Position numbers and translations under genes: made by a program. DNA of 10,828 nt from Clostridia bacterium (GTDB lineage Bacteria > Bacillota > Clostridia > Oscillospirales > CAG-272): the NCBI GenBank assembly GCA_017379815.1, contig JAFNVK010000187.1, forward strand, positions 1 through 10,828. The letters are read 5' to 3'. Below are positions 1-5,646 of the stretch, in pieces. A model generated the notes under the pieces. That model was not told the origin of the DNA. It saw only the letters and a program-made list of their open reading frames with translations, and did not search any database. Numbering within the stretch: position 1 is the stretch's first letter; every line of letters starts with the position of its first letter.

Positions 1-1
1 A

Positions 2-199
2 ATGAGCCTGTGCATGACCGACATTGGAGCGATCCTCGGCTCGCATAGTGATTTAGCCATGGCGATCGGCATTATCGTTGGCATCGTCGGCGGAATTCTC
101 GCAAGCCTCGCCTATCCCATCTACAACGCCATCGTCAAGGCAAAACGCAAGAAGCTCGCGCCCGAGATCCTTCGCCTGACCGACGAGCTGATGAAGTAA
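2..199 (+). CDS. Small membrane protein, 5'-partial, function unknown
   Basis: This is the C-terminal end of a small membrane protein that I cannot name. The visible 65 residues begin with MSLCMTDIGAILG, then a Gly/Ile/Val-rich transmembrane helix (about residues 18-42), then YPIY and a basic segment (KAKRKK) leading to EILRLTDELMK. It is clearly paralogous to the protein at 4061-4267 on the other strand: MSLCMTDIGAILG matches MSLVMTEIGAVIG, YPIY is shared, and EILRLTDEL matches EILSLSDKI. In that paralog the reading frame continues upstream with a hydrophobic, protein-like stretch. The ATG at base 2 is therefore probably an internal Met and the gene starts left of the window. No ribosome binding site can be seen because only one base precedes it. 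The stop is TAA at 197-199. The coding call is moderately secure; the function is unknown. Confidence 0.65.
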   Translation: MSLCMTDIGAILGSHSDLAMAIGIIVGIVGGILASLAYPIYNAIVKAKRKKLAPEILRLTDELMK

Positions 200-309
200 G
201 CCGCCGGCACAAGGCAAAGAAAAAACGCCCGACGAGGAACGCCCCTCCGCATTGTTGAAAGAAAACCACCGCCCTATTGCATTTACTTGACCAATGCAGA
301 ACCTGCAAT

Positions 310-369
310 AAAGCAGAAAGAGAGAACGAAGTGAGTAAACACACTTCGTTCTCTCTTTTCTTCTGCTTT
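310..369. terminator. Strong hairpin, possible bidirectional terminator
   Basis: A perfect 17-bp stem pairs 317-333 with 342-358 around an 8-base loop. An outer arm (310-318 with 361-369, AAAGCAGAA/TTCTGCTTT) could extend it with a bulge. T-rich sequence follows on the + strand (CTTTTCTTCTGCTTTTTA), and an A-rich flank gives some T on the other strand. It lies between the + gene ending at 199 and the - operon ending at 502, so it could stop transcription from both sides. The T tract is interrupted, so terminator is an inference; the hairpin itself is seen directly. Confidence 0.55.
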
Positions 370-370
370 T

Positions 371-470
371 TAGTGATCGTCTTTGCTTTCGCAAAGAGTG
401 ATATTTTTGCAACGCAGAAGCGATATTGAAGCCTTGCGGCTTCAGTGATATTCCGCTTGGAGTATCACGC
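371..470. repeat. GTGATAT motifs alternating with small hairpins
   Basis: The rest of the 200-501 gene-free stretch holds a cluster of related short motifs: GTGATC (373-378), GTGATAT (398-404), CGATATT (421-427), AGTGATATT (444-452) and the inverted AGTATCAC (461-468). Between them lie small hairpins: CTTTGC-TTTC-GCAAAG (381-396), a weak TTTTGC-AAC-GCAGAA, and GAAGCC-TTGC-GGCTTC (428-443). The last GTGATA (445-450) can pair with TATCAC (463-468). This looks like a degenerate palindromic intergenic repeat element rather than coding DNA. Function unknown. Confidence 0.5.
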
Positions 471-501
471 CAAAACGCGTTGCCTTGAAAAAGCCGTGAT
501 T

Positions 502-1062
502 TTATTTTGCCCGACGGCGCAGTCTCTTCAGAATGCCTTGCAGCATGGGCGTGTTGTAGCGCAGAACCAGCGTGGGCAGAATGTTGAGATAGAGATTGAC
601 CAGCGCCACGGGGAGCGCGATGGTCCATGCACAAACGTTTGGCAGGGTGAGCATGGCCAAAAAGCCTGCGGGATAGGACAGCCTGTGCGTAAGCACTCCT
701 TTGTTGCACTCGATGATGAAGCGCTCGATGTAGGCGGGATCGTCGGGCTCGCGGAGGATCCTTTTGCTAAAGCCGCCAAGGCCGCCAAGCTCCCAGACCT
801 TGTCCTTCCAGAGCCGCACCTTGAGCTTTTTGTAAAGCTTCCGTTCCCCTTCCGACACGCGGTAATGCGGATTGTCCACCCCAAACCAGCGGTCGGGCAT
901 CTTGTTGATCAGAATGGCCAAGGACCCGTCAAGCGCAAACTGCAGCGCGGTGCACCAGACGGTGGCGATGACGGCGTAATACCAGGACGCCGTGCCAAGC
1001 GCGATATTGACGGCCGCAATCACGGCCATGGCGACGCCGATGACGGTAAGATAGAGCTTCAT
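502..1062 (-). CDS. CrtO-like membrane acyltransferase
   Basis: A 186-residue membrane protein resembling staphylococcal CrtO (glycosyl-4,4'-diaponeurosporenoate acyltransferase family). Matching landmarks in order are an N-terminal hydrophobic stretch (about 4-52), KMPDRWF (54-60), KLYKKLKVRLWKDKVW (75-90), an E/H region IERFIIECNKGVLTH (112-126, E119 and H126 conserved in the S. aureus protein as I remember it), a second hydrophobic stretch (131-159), and a C-terminal N-LP-RYN-P-L block (160-174) ending in a basic LKRLRRR tail. The family moves a fatty acyl chain onto a membrane glycolipid. The start at 1062 is chosen because its ATG overlaps the TGA of the upstream acyltransferase (ATGA), which implies translational coupling. 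It is the last gene of the operon. No carotenoid genes are present, so the acceptor is unlikely to be staphyloxanthin and is unknown. The family assignment is from remembered motif similarity, not a search. Confidence 0.7.
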   Translation of the reverse strand: MKLYLTVIGVAMAVIAAVNIALGTASWYYAVIATVWCTALQFALDGSLAILINKMPDRWFGVDNPHYRVSEGERKLYKKLKVRLWKDKVWELGGLGGFSKRILREPDDPAYIERFIIECNKGVLTHRLSYPAGFLAMLTLPNVCAWTIALPVALVNLYLNILPTLVLRYNTPMLQGILKRLRRRAK

Positions 1063-1898
1063 GTTTCTGCATACACCAGAGGCTTTTGGTAGAATTCCTC
1101 GTAGGTCCTGACCCAAGCCTCGTAGTTCTCCTTCTTCATTCTTTCCTTCGCCTCAGCGCTCGAGAGCGTCGGGTCGGGATAGATCGCCGGCAGGATGTGG
1201 AGCGTGTACTCCTGCACGTAAAAGCCATCTCCGTCCGGAACGTCGCTATCCTCCATGGTGATGAAGATAGGAACGATGGGCGCCTTGTTGCGGACGGCCA
1301 GAGAAAACGCACCGTCCTGCAGGGGCTTCGGCTTGCGGTAGTTCCACCACATGCTCTGCTCGGGATAGATCAGGATGGTTTCGCCGCGCTCAAGCAGCAC
1401 CTTGACGGCGCGAAGGAACTTTTTGACCGTTGCCATCTGGCTCGACAGCGGCAGCGTGTTGCAATGCCGCATGAACAGACCAAAGCCCTTTGGGGGATTG
1501 GTGTAGTTGCCCTCGCGAATGACCTTGTAGAGCATCTTGCCCCCCATGTAGTCGCGGAGCGCTACCCAAACGGCGTAGTTATCGCACACGCTGAAATGGT
1601 TGCAGGTCACAAGGCAGCCGCCCTTAACGGCGGTAAAGTTCTCAATGCCCCGCACCTCCTTGATGATCAGCTGACGGTTGGCGATCATGCGGTCAAAAAA
1701 GCGCGAGCCTGCGATATTGGCGATCTTATTCTTGATGCGGCTGGAGAGCTTCTCGTTCAGATAATCCACCTGATCCGGCATAAGCGGATAGGTCTCGGGA
1801 TCGTCCTCCACGTCCAGGTGCCACAGCTCCTTTTTCTCAAGCTCGGCAATGCGGCGGAGCAGCTCCAATTTATGTGCAGATTGTTCCATTACGTCCAT
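1059..1898 (-). CDS. PlsC-like lysophospholipid/glycerolipid acyltransferase
   Basis: A 279-residue protein with PlsC/LPLAT-type motifs: NHFSVCD (100-106), which contains the HX4D catalytic pair H101/D106; a variant block III ILIYPEQSMWW (176-186), where PEQS stands where PEGT or PEGS is usual; and block IV KAPIVPIFI (205-213). Members transfer an acyl chain to a glycerolipid or glycolipid acceptor at the cytoplasmic face of the membrane. There is no obvious transmembrane helix; the N-terminus (about 1-60) is charged and helical. I place the start at the ATG at 1898, one base after the TGA (1902-1900) of the glycosyltransferase. An ATG at 1889 is nearly as good, with GAGATGG as a weak ribosome binding site. 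An in-frame TTG at 1925 lies inside the upstream gene and is less likely. The gene ends at 1059 overlapping the next ATG. The substrate is not determinable from sequence. Confidence 0.75.
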   Translation of the reverse strand: MDVMEQSAHKLELLRRIAELEKKELWHLDVEDDPETYPLMPDQVDYLNEKLSSRIKNKIANIAGSRFFDRMIANRQLIIKEVRGIENFTAVKGGCLVTCNHFSVCDNYAVWVALRDYMGGKMLYKVIREGNYTNPPKGFGLFMRHCNTLPLSSQMATVKKFLRAVKVLLERGETILIYPEQSMWWNYRKPKPLQDGAFSLAVRNKAPIVPIFITMEDSDVPDGDGFYVQEYTLHILPAIYPDPTLSSAEAKERMKKENYEAWVRTYEEFYQKPLVYAET

Positions 1899-1899
1899 C

Positions 1900-2835
1900 T
1901 CATTTCTTGCATAGTGTTTTGGCAAAGGTCACGTCGGATTCCACGATCTTCAGCGCGTGCTCGAGGATCTCCACGGCGGTGGCCTCCTTTGCCAGGCGCT
2001 CGGCCTCGCCAAAGCTCTCCCTGCGGCGACGGATCTCGCCGTAGTAGGGGGACTGCTCGGCGTACTGCCAGAAGTACTCGCCGTCGATCACGTCGTCATA
2101 CTGCCAGGGTTTTTTGTAGAGCGCGTAATGCACGATGCTCTTTTCCCCTTGGCAGGGAACGGGCATGGGCTCCTTGTTCCAGCCGTTGGGCAGCTCGTAG
2201 ATCTTGCCAAGACAGAGATAGTTCAGATAAGCCTGATCCGGGTCGAGAAGGTCAAAATCCTGCTCGGTGATCAGGCGAACGAACTGCTCCTCGATCTCGC
2301 AGCGGCGGAACTCCGCAAGATTCATCAGCAGAACGCCCGCATTGACGTAGCCGTCCGGGTTCACGCCAAGCGCGACCTCAGCGTAACGGCGGAACTCCGG
2401 CGTGCTGCGCACGAACTGCTCCGGTCCTGCGCCGATAATGTTTTCGCCCATGTCGATCGCATACATCTTGGAAATATCCCCAAGCACCACGAGGTCGCAA
2501 TCCAGGTAGATGACCTTGTCGTACTGCGGGAAAAGCGAGGCGATAAAGAGGCGGTAGTAGGTGACGACCGAGAAGTGATACACGTTCTTGAAGCGGGACT
2601 TGATCTCCTCCACCTCGCGGGAGATGTCCACGAAATCGATGGTAAAGCCCTCCTCCTCGTTCTGCTTGACCAGGCGGACGTTCGCCTCGTCAAGGCCGGT
2701 GTTGAGCACGATCAAGCGATAGGAAAACTCCCTCGAGGCGTTTGCGATCAGCGAACGGATCGCCACGTCGAGGTAGGGAATGTAGTTGTCATCGGTGGAA
2801 AAAAAGATTGGAATTTCACGAGTGGCGTTATGCAT
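1900..2835 (-). CDS. GT8-family glycosyltransferase
   Basis: A 311-residue retaining glycosyltransferase of family GT8 (LPS galactosyl/glucosyltransferase and glycogenin-like fold). Visible motifs are the nucleotide-sugar N-terminus IPIFFSTDDNYIPYL (8-22), the metal-binding DXD as LDCDLVV (111-117, D112/D114), NAGVLLMNL (165-173), LDPDQAYLN (197-205), and the C-terminal HYALYKKPW (236-244), a variant of HXXGXXKPW with Leu where Gly is common. It should use a UDP-sugar in the cytoplasm. The ATG at 2835 has AAAGGAG upstream at about 11 bases spacing and lies about 50 bases downstream of a strong promoter. It is the first gene of a tight operon with two lipid acyltransferase genes, so the acceptor may be a lipid; that is inference. 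The nucleotide sugar cannot be read from sequence. Confidence 0.88.
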   Translation of the reverse strand: MHNATREIPIFFSTDDNYIPYLDVAIRSLIANASREFSYRLIVLNTGLDEANVRLVKQNEEEGFTIDFVDISREVEEIKSRFKNVYHFSVVTYYRLFIASLFPQYDKVIYLDCDLVVLGDISKMYAIDMGENIIGAGPEQFVRSTPEFRRYAEVALGVNPDGYVNAGVLLMNLAEFRRCEIEEQFVRLITEQDFDLLDPDQAYLNYLCLGKIYELPNGWNKEPMPVPCQGEKSIVHYALYKKPWQYDDVIDGEYFWQYAEQSPYYGEIRRRRESFGEAERLAKEATAVEILEHALKIVESDVTFAKTLCKK

Positions 2836-2883
2836 GCGGGTGCGTACTCCTTTTTCGCATTCCTTAAAATAGATTTCCCGTAC

Positions 2884-2912
2884 AGTATACCAATGTTTAT
2901 GGAAAATGTCAA
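2884..2912 (-). promoter_or_regulatory. Sigma-A promoter of glycosyltransferase operon
   Basis: On the - strand, a consensus TTGACA (2912-2907) is separated by exactly 17 bases from TATACT (2889-2884). It sits about 50 bases upstream of the glycosyltransferase ATG. Nothing else lies between it and the gene except the AAAGGAG ribosome binding site. Confidence 0.85.
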
Positions 2913-2954
2913 GAAAAGAGTCGAAAAAGGAGGTCTACTCTTCCTCTCCTCTGC

Positions 2955-2990
2955 CGTAGAGTTGTCTCTCTACGACTCTACGAATCGTAG
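2955..2990. repeat. Overlapping CTACG/CGTAG inverted repeats upstream of promoter
   Basis: Four copies of a GTAG-type arm lie in 36 bases: CGTAGAG (2955-2961), CTCTACG (2968-2974), ACTCTACG (2975-2982) and CGTAG (2986-2990). The first can pair with either the second or the third, and the third with the fourth, so mutually exclusive hairpins are possible. They sit about 45-80 bases upstream of the -35 box of the - strand promoter and just beyond the terminator of the XRE gene. An operator or remnant repeat are both possible. Confidence 0.35.
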
Positions 2991-3003
2991 AATCCATGAA
3001 AAA

Positions 3004-3030
3004 AGCCCCGTTTTTGGCCAAAACGGGGCT
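3004..3030 (-). terminator. Rho-independent terminator of XRE gene
   Basis: An 11-bp stem AGCCCCGTTTT/AAAACGGGGCT (3004-3014 with 3020-3030) is followed on the - strand by six T residues (complement of the A run at 2998-3004). It begins six bases beyond the stop codon of the regulator gene, so it closes that transcription unit before the glycosyltransferase operon promoter. Confidence 0.88.
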
Positions 3031-3035
3031 CAAAT

Positions 3036-3644
3036 TCAGTTCTTTTGTCGCTTGGGTCGGCTGATGCGCGACCAGAGCAGGATCACGGCCTGGCCTGCCA
3101 CACCGAGCAGATAGATCAACGCGATATTGATCTCAAAATGCCAGAACGTCAGATGGACCGCCGCCAGAAGTGACCACATCAGCAGCGAAATGATGTAATA
3201 ATTGCGCCTCGGATTGAACCAGATCGAATTGAAGACCAATCGGACGATCAAGACCGCCGGCAGAGCGTAAACGAAATACAGAAACTGGAAGGTCACCCGC
3301 CCCATGATGAGCGTGGTGATGATAAAGGCCACGATCGCCACGATCCAGGCAACGCTCTCCGAAATGTAGGCGATCGCCCGGCGGTTGTATTTCGGCTCCT
3401 CGGAGGAGGGCTTTTGCATCTCCTGCACGTCATGCTCGGCCTGCACCAGATAATCCAGCGTCACGCCGAAGAGCCGTGCGATCTCGATCAGAACGGCAAT
3501 ATCCGGAGTGGACTCCGCTCTCTCCCATTTGGAGATCGTTTTGTCCGAGTAATTCAGCTTTTCGGCCAGATCCAGCTGCGTCATGTGGTTGGCCTGACGA
3601 AGCTCGGAAATATTCCTGGCCACGATTGTTTTTATCTCATCCAT
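3036..3644 (-). CDS. XRE-family regulator with C-terminal membrane domain
   Basis: A 202-residue protein. Residues about 5-68 form a Cro/C1-type (HTH_3) DNA-binding domain with the helix-turn-helix at TQLDLAEKLNYSDKTISKWE (22-41) followed by the typical TPDIAVLIEIARLFGVTLDYL. After a short charged linker (70-90) come four hydrophobic helices (about 93-113, 117-137, 147-167, 171-190), ending in a basic SRPKRQKN tail. DNA binding tethered to the membrane is inferred; the regulatory target is not visible. The ATG at 3644 has GGAGA just upstream. A strong promoter (3704-3732) lies about 60 bases upstream, its -35 box overlapping the stop codon of the preceding gene, so the regulator can be expressed independently or by read-through from the two small genes before it. 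A terminator follows immediately. Confidence 0.85.
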   Translation of the reverse strand: MDEIKTIVARNISELRQANHMTQLDLAEKLNYSDKTISKWERAESTPDIAVLIEIARLFGVTLDYLVQAEHDVQEMQKPSSEEPKYNRRAIAYISESVAWIVAIVAFIITTLIMGRVTFQFLYFVYALPAVLIVRLVFNSIWFNPRRNYYIISLLMWSLLAAVHLTFWHFEINIALIYLLGVAGQAVILLWSRISRPKRQKN

Positions 3645-3703
3645 ACGGCTTTCTCCATACCAAAAAGCATTCCCGCTCGCCCCGTTCGGCAGAGCAGCAT
3701 CTT

Positions 3704-3732
3704 ATTATAGCACAAAAAAGCCGACTTGTCAA
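3704..3732 (-). promoter_or_regulatory. Sigma-A promoter of XRE regulator
   Basis: On the - strand, TTGACA (3732-3727) and TATAAT (3709-3704) are both perfect, with a 17-base spacer and a TG one base upstream of the -10 (extended -10). The -35 box contains the TGA stop of the upstream small gene (3731-3729), so promoter and coding end are overlapped. Confidence 0.85.
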
Positions 3733-4043
3733 TGCAAAGGTTTCTTTGCTTCATCAAGGCGTGCCTCTGCGGCCGCAGTCCGCGCCTTGGCGGCCGCGGC
3801 TCTTTGGGCATTCTCCTCCCTCATCTTGGCCGTGCGGGAGGCAGGAGACTCGTGCGCCGCATCCCAATTTCTCTTCGCCTCGGCCTTGGCCTTGGCGTAG
3901 GTGTTGCGACCGCGGTTCTCCTCAAATTGCGCACGGGATTCGGCACGGGCGGCGGCGAGCTCCGCCCGATCCGCCTCGTGCTGTGCTTTGGCGCTCTCCT
4001 TCATGTCGGCGAAGGCGCGCTTAAAAAAGGCTTTGATTCCCAT
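3729..4043 (-). CDS. Ala/Arg/Glu-rich helical protein, unknown function
   Basis: A 104-residue protein I do not recognise. After MGIKAFFKRAFADMK it consists almost wholly of Ala, Glu, Arg and Lys without Gly or Pro breaks, apart from a central ENRGRNTY and HESPAS. It should be one or two long charged helices or coiled coils (about 15-60 and 68-100), probably cytoplasmic. The amphipathic N-terminus with paired Phe could touch a membrane. The ATG at 4043 has AAGGGGAG upstream and lies 17 bases after the stop of the small membrane protein gene, so the two are likely cotranscribed. The codon use and ribosome binding site support real coding; the low-complexity composition limits certainty. Confidence 0.7.
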   Translation of the reverse strand: MGIKAFFKRAFADMKESAKAQHEADRAELAAARAESRAQFEENRGRNTYAKAKAEAKRNWDAAHESPASRTAKMREENAQRAAAAKARTAAAEARLDEAKKPLH

Positions 4044-4060
4044 CTTGCGCTCCCCTTCCC

Positions 4061-4267
4061 TTACGCATTTGCGATCTTGTCGCTGAGTGAAAGGATCTCT
4101 GCGCGGTACTTCTTCTTGCGTGCGCCGAGAATGCGCTTATAGATCGGATAGTTGACGGCGGCCATAAGAAGACCGAGTGCGCCGATGACGATGCCGGGAA
4201 CCATCGCGGACGCGATACCGATCACCGCGCCGATCTCGGTCATCACAAGGCTCATGCCCGCGCCCAT
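4061..4267 (-). CDS. Small membrane protein, paralog of left-edge gene; possible 5' decay
   Basis: A 68-residue hydrophobic protein of unknown function: MSLVMTEIGAVIG, one long Ile/Gly/Ala/Leu helix (about 22-45), YPIYKRILGARKKK, then EILSLSDKIANA. It is homologous to the C-terminal protein at 2-199. No ribosome binding site precedes the ATG at 4267 or the next ATG at 4255. The frame stays open and protein-like further upstream (VFAYTFGSIGAIV directly before the Met) until a TAA at 4321-4319, with no ATG, GTG or TTG in between. A G-rich GGGGCGGGG lies at 4333-4325. The real N-terminus is therefore either initiated at a rare codon or has been lost by mutation, which would make this a recent pseudogene. 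The downstream coiled-coil gene follows by 17 bases. Confidence 0.6.
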   Translation of the reverse strand: MGAGMSLVMTEIGAVIGIASAMVPGIVIGALGLLMAAVNYPIYKRILGARKKKYRAEILSLSDKIANA

Positions 4268-4372
4268 GACGATCGCGCCGATGCTGCCGAAGGTGTAGGC
4301 GAAGACGTTTGCGTTTTGTTAATTCCCCGCCCCGAAGAAAAAAGAGGCAAAAATCCGCGGCACAGAAAGGGC

Positions 4373-4401
4373 TTGACAAGGCGAGAAAAGAGTGCTATAA
4401 T
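4373..4401 (+). promoter_or_regulatory. Sigma-A promoter of DUF4234-like gene
   Basis: TTGACA (4373-4378) and TATAAT (4396-4401) are both perfect, with a 17-base spacer and TGC directly before the -10 (extended -10). The start codon is 36 bases after the -10 box. Confidence 0.92.
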
Positions 4402-4437
4402 GAAGTTACTCGTTATCGAGGAAAGGAGAAAAACATT

Positions 4438-4800
4438 ATGAAAAAGTTCAACTGGATCACCGCGTTTCTTCTCAACATCGTCACCTGTGGAATCTACAGC
4501 CTCTACATGTGGATCGTGATGACCTCCAACAGCAACAAGATGGCCGAGCAGTGCGGCGCAAAGAAGATCATGGGCTTTATTCCCGCCCTGCTGATCGGTT
4601 GCGTGACCTGCGGCATCTACACCATCGTCTGGATGTATCAGTTTGAAAAGCTCCAGGTTGAGATCTCCAAGGCAAAGGGCACCTCTACCCAGCCCACCGA
4701 TTCTCCCCTGCTCCTGCTCATCCTGACCTGCATTCCGATCTACAGCTTCTACGTCTTCTGCGACAACTACAACAGAAACGTGGACGTTACCGCAGCATAA
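4438..4800 (+). CDS. DUF4234-like small integral membrane protein
   Basis: A 120-residue integral membrane protein resembling DUF4234 proteins. Three hydrophobic segments are visible: about 6-28 (NWITAFLLNIVTCGIYSLYMW), 46-68 (GFIPALLIGCVTCGIYTIVW) and 89-107 (LLLLILTCIPIYSFYVF). The first two share the motif VTCGIYxxxW, so the protein contains an internal duplication typical of this family. Cys and Thr residues lie at matching helix positions. The function of the family is unknown. The ATG at 4438 has a strong AAAGGAG (4422-4428) at 9 bases spacing. It is a monocistronic unit with its own promoter and a hairpin terminator 20 bases after the stop. Confidence 0.85.
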   Translation: MKKFNWITAFLLNIVTCGIYSLYMWIVMTSNSNKMAEQCGAKKIMGFIPALLIGCVTCGIYTIVWMYQFEKLQVEISKAKGTSTQPTDSPLLLLILTCIPIYSFYVFCDNYNRNVDVTAA

Positions 4801-4820
4801 ACCAAGTGCAATACAAAAAA

Positions 4821-4850
4821 AACGCCGCCATCCCGAGGGATGGCGGCGTT
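4821..4850. terminator. Bidirectional rho-independent terminator
   Basis: A 13-bp GC-rich stem (4821-4833 with 4838-4850) closes on a CGAG tetraloop. It is followed by TTTTT and later TTTTTT on the + strand and by eight T on the - strand (complement of the A run at 4815-4822). It serves both the DUF4234-like gene (+) and the ABC transporter operon (-), whose stop codon is at 4861. Confidence 0.92.
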
Positions 4851-4860
4851 TTTCGCTTTT

Positions 4861-5634
4861 TTAATTTCCGCACTCGATGCTGATGTCGTTGAAGGTGGCA
4901 AGAAGGTCCGCGACAGTGACGGCGGCCTTCTCCTCGCCCGTCTTATCAAGGATCACGCTTCCCTTGTGCATCATCAGCATACGGCTGCCGTATTCCACCG
5001 CGTAGCGCAGGTTGTGCGTGACCATAATGGCGGTCAGCTTCTTTTCACGCACGATGCGGTCGGTCAGCTCCATGATGATCTCAGCCGTCTTGGGGTCAAG
5101 CGCGGCGGTATGCTCGTCGAGAATGAGAAAGCGAATGGGCGTCATCGTCGCCATCAAAAGCGAGAGCGCCTGCCGCTGTCCGCCCGAGAGCGCACCCACG
5201 AGGACGTCCGGCTTTTCCTCAAGGCCAAGGCCCAGAGGGCGAAGCATCTCGGCAAAATGCGCCGCGCGCTTGCGGTCAACGGCGCGGCCAAAGCCGAAGG
5301 GCTTGTTTTTGTTCTCCGCAAGGCAGAGGTTTTCCAGAATGGTCAGGTCGGGACAGCTCCCCATCGCGGGGTTCTGGTACACTCTGCCGATCTGCTCGTA
5401 GCGGCGATGCTCGGGCAGATGCGTGATGTCCTTGCCGTCCAGAAGAAGCTCACCCTTCTCCACGGGGATCGATCCGCAGATGATGTTGAGCATGGAGGTC
5501 TTTCCGCTGCCGTTCGAGCCGACGACCGAAACGAATTCGCCGTCCGCGATCTGCAGGGAAAAATCCTGAAAGAGGCAATTCTCGGTCACCTCTCCGGGGT
5601 TATAGATCTTGGTCACGTTACGAAGCTCTAACAT
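4861..5634 (-). CDS. trpZ: ABC transporter ATPase (TrpZ-like)
   Basis: A 257-residue ABC ATPase with all motifs intact: Walker A GSNGSGKT (39-46), Q-loop Gln87, signature LSGGQ (149-153), Walker B FLILDE (169-174), D-loop ALDP and H-loop His207 (MVTHN). It energises uptake by the permease encoded just upstream. It is the last gene of the operon, 12 bases after the permease stop, with GAGGGGG as ribosome binding site before the ATG at 5634. The combination of this ATPase with a LivH/BPD_transp_2-type permease and an ABC_sub_bind-type lipoprotein matches the TrpXYZ type of importer, and the T-box in front of the operon points to tryptophan. The ATPase on its own does not reveal the substrate; the gene symbol rests on operon context. 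Confidence 0.9.
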   Translation of the reverse strand: MLELRNVTKIYNPGEVTENCLFQDFSLQIADGEFVSVVGSNGSGKTSMLNIICGSIPVEKGELLLDGKDITHLPEHRRYEQIGRVYQNPAMGSCPDLTILENLCLAENKNKPFGFGRAVDRKRAAHFAEMLRPLGLGLEEKPDVLVGALSGGQRQALSLLMATMTPIRFLILDEHTAALDPKTAEIIMELTDRIVREKKLTAIMVTHNLRYAVEYGSRMLMMHKGSVILDKTGEEKAAVTVADLLATFNDISIECGN

Positions 5635-5646
5635 ATTCTCGCCCCC

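Noticed and set aside
371..470. CRISPR array
   Set aside because: The repeated words are only 7-9 bases long and vary, the spacers are hairpins, and no cas gene is nearby.
445..1092. + strand open frame opposite the CrtO-like gene
   Set aside because: It runs antisense through the 3' part of a recognisable membrane acyltransferase gene, and its product has no domain signature.
1900..1925. TTG at 1925 as start of the PlsC-like gene
   Set aside because: It would overlap the glycosyltransferase by 26 bases and lacks a ribosome binding site; ATG at 1898 sits one base past the upstream stop.
1086..3114. Long + strand open frames (1086-2270 and 1957-3114) opposite the glycosyltransferase and acyltransferase genes
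   Set aside because: They are antisense to genes with clear family motifs, have no ribosome binding sites and translate to low-complexity Arg/His/Leu-rich sequence typical of GC-rich shadow frames.
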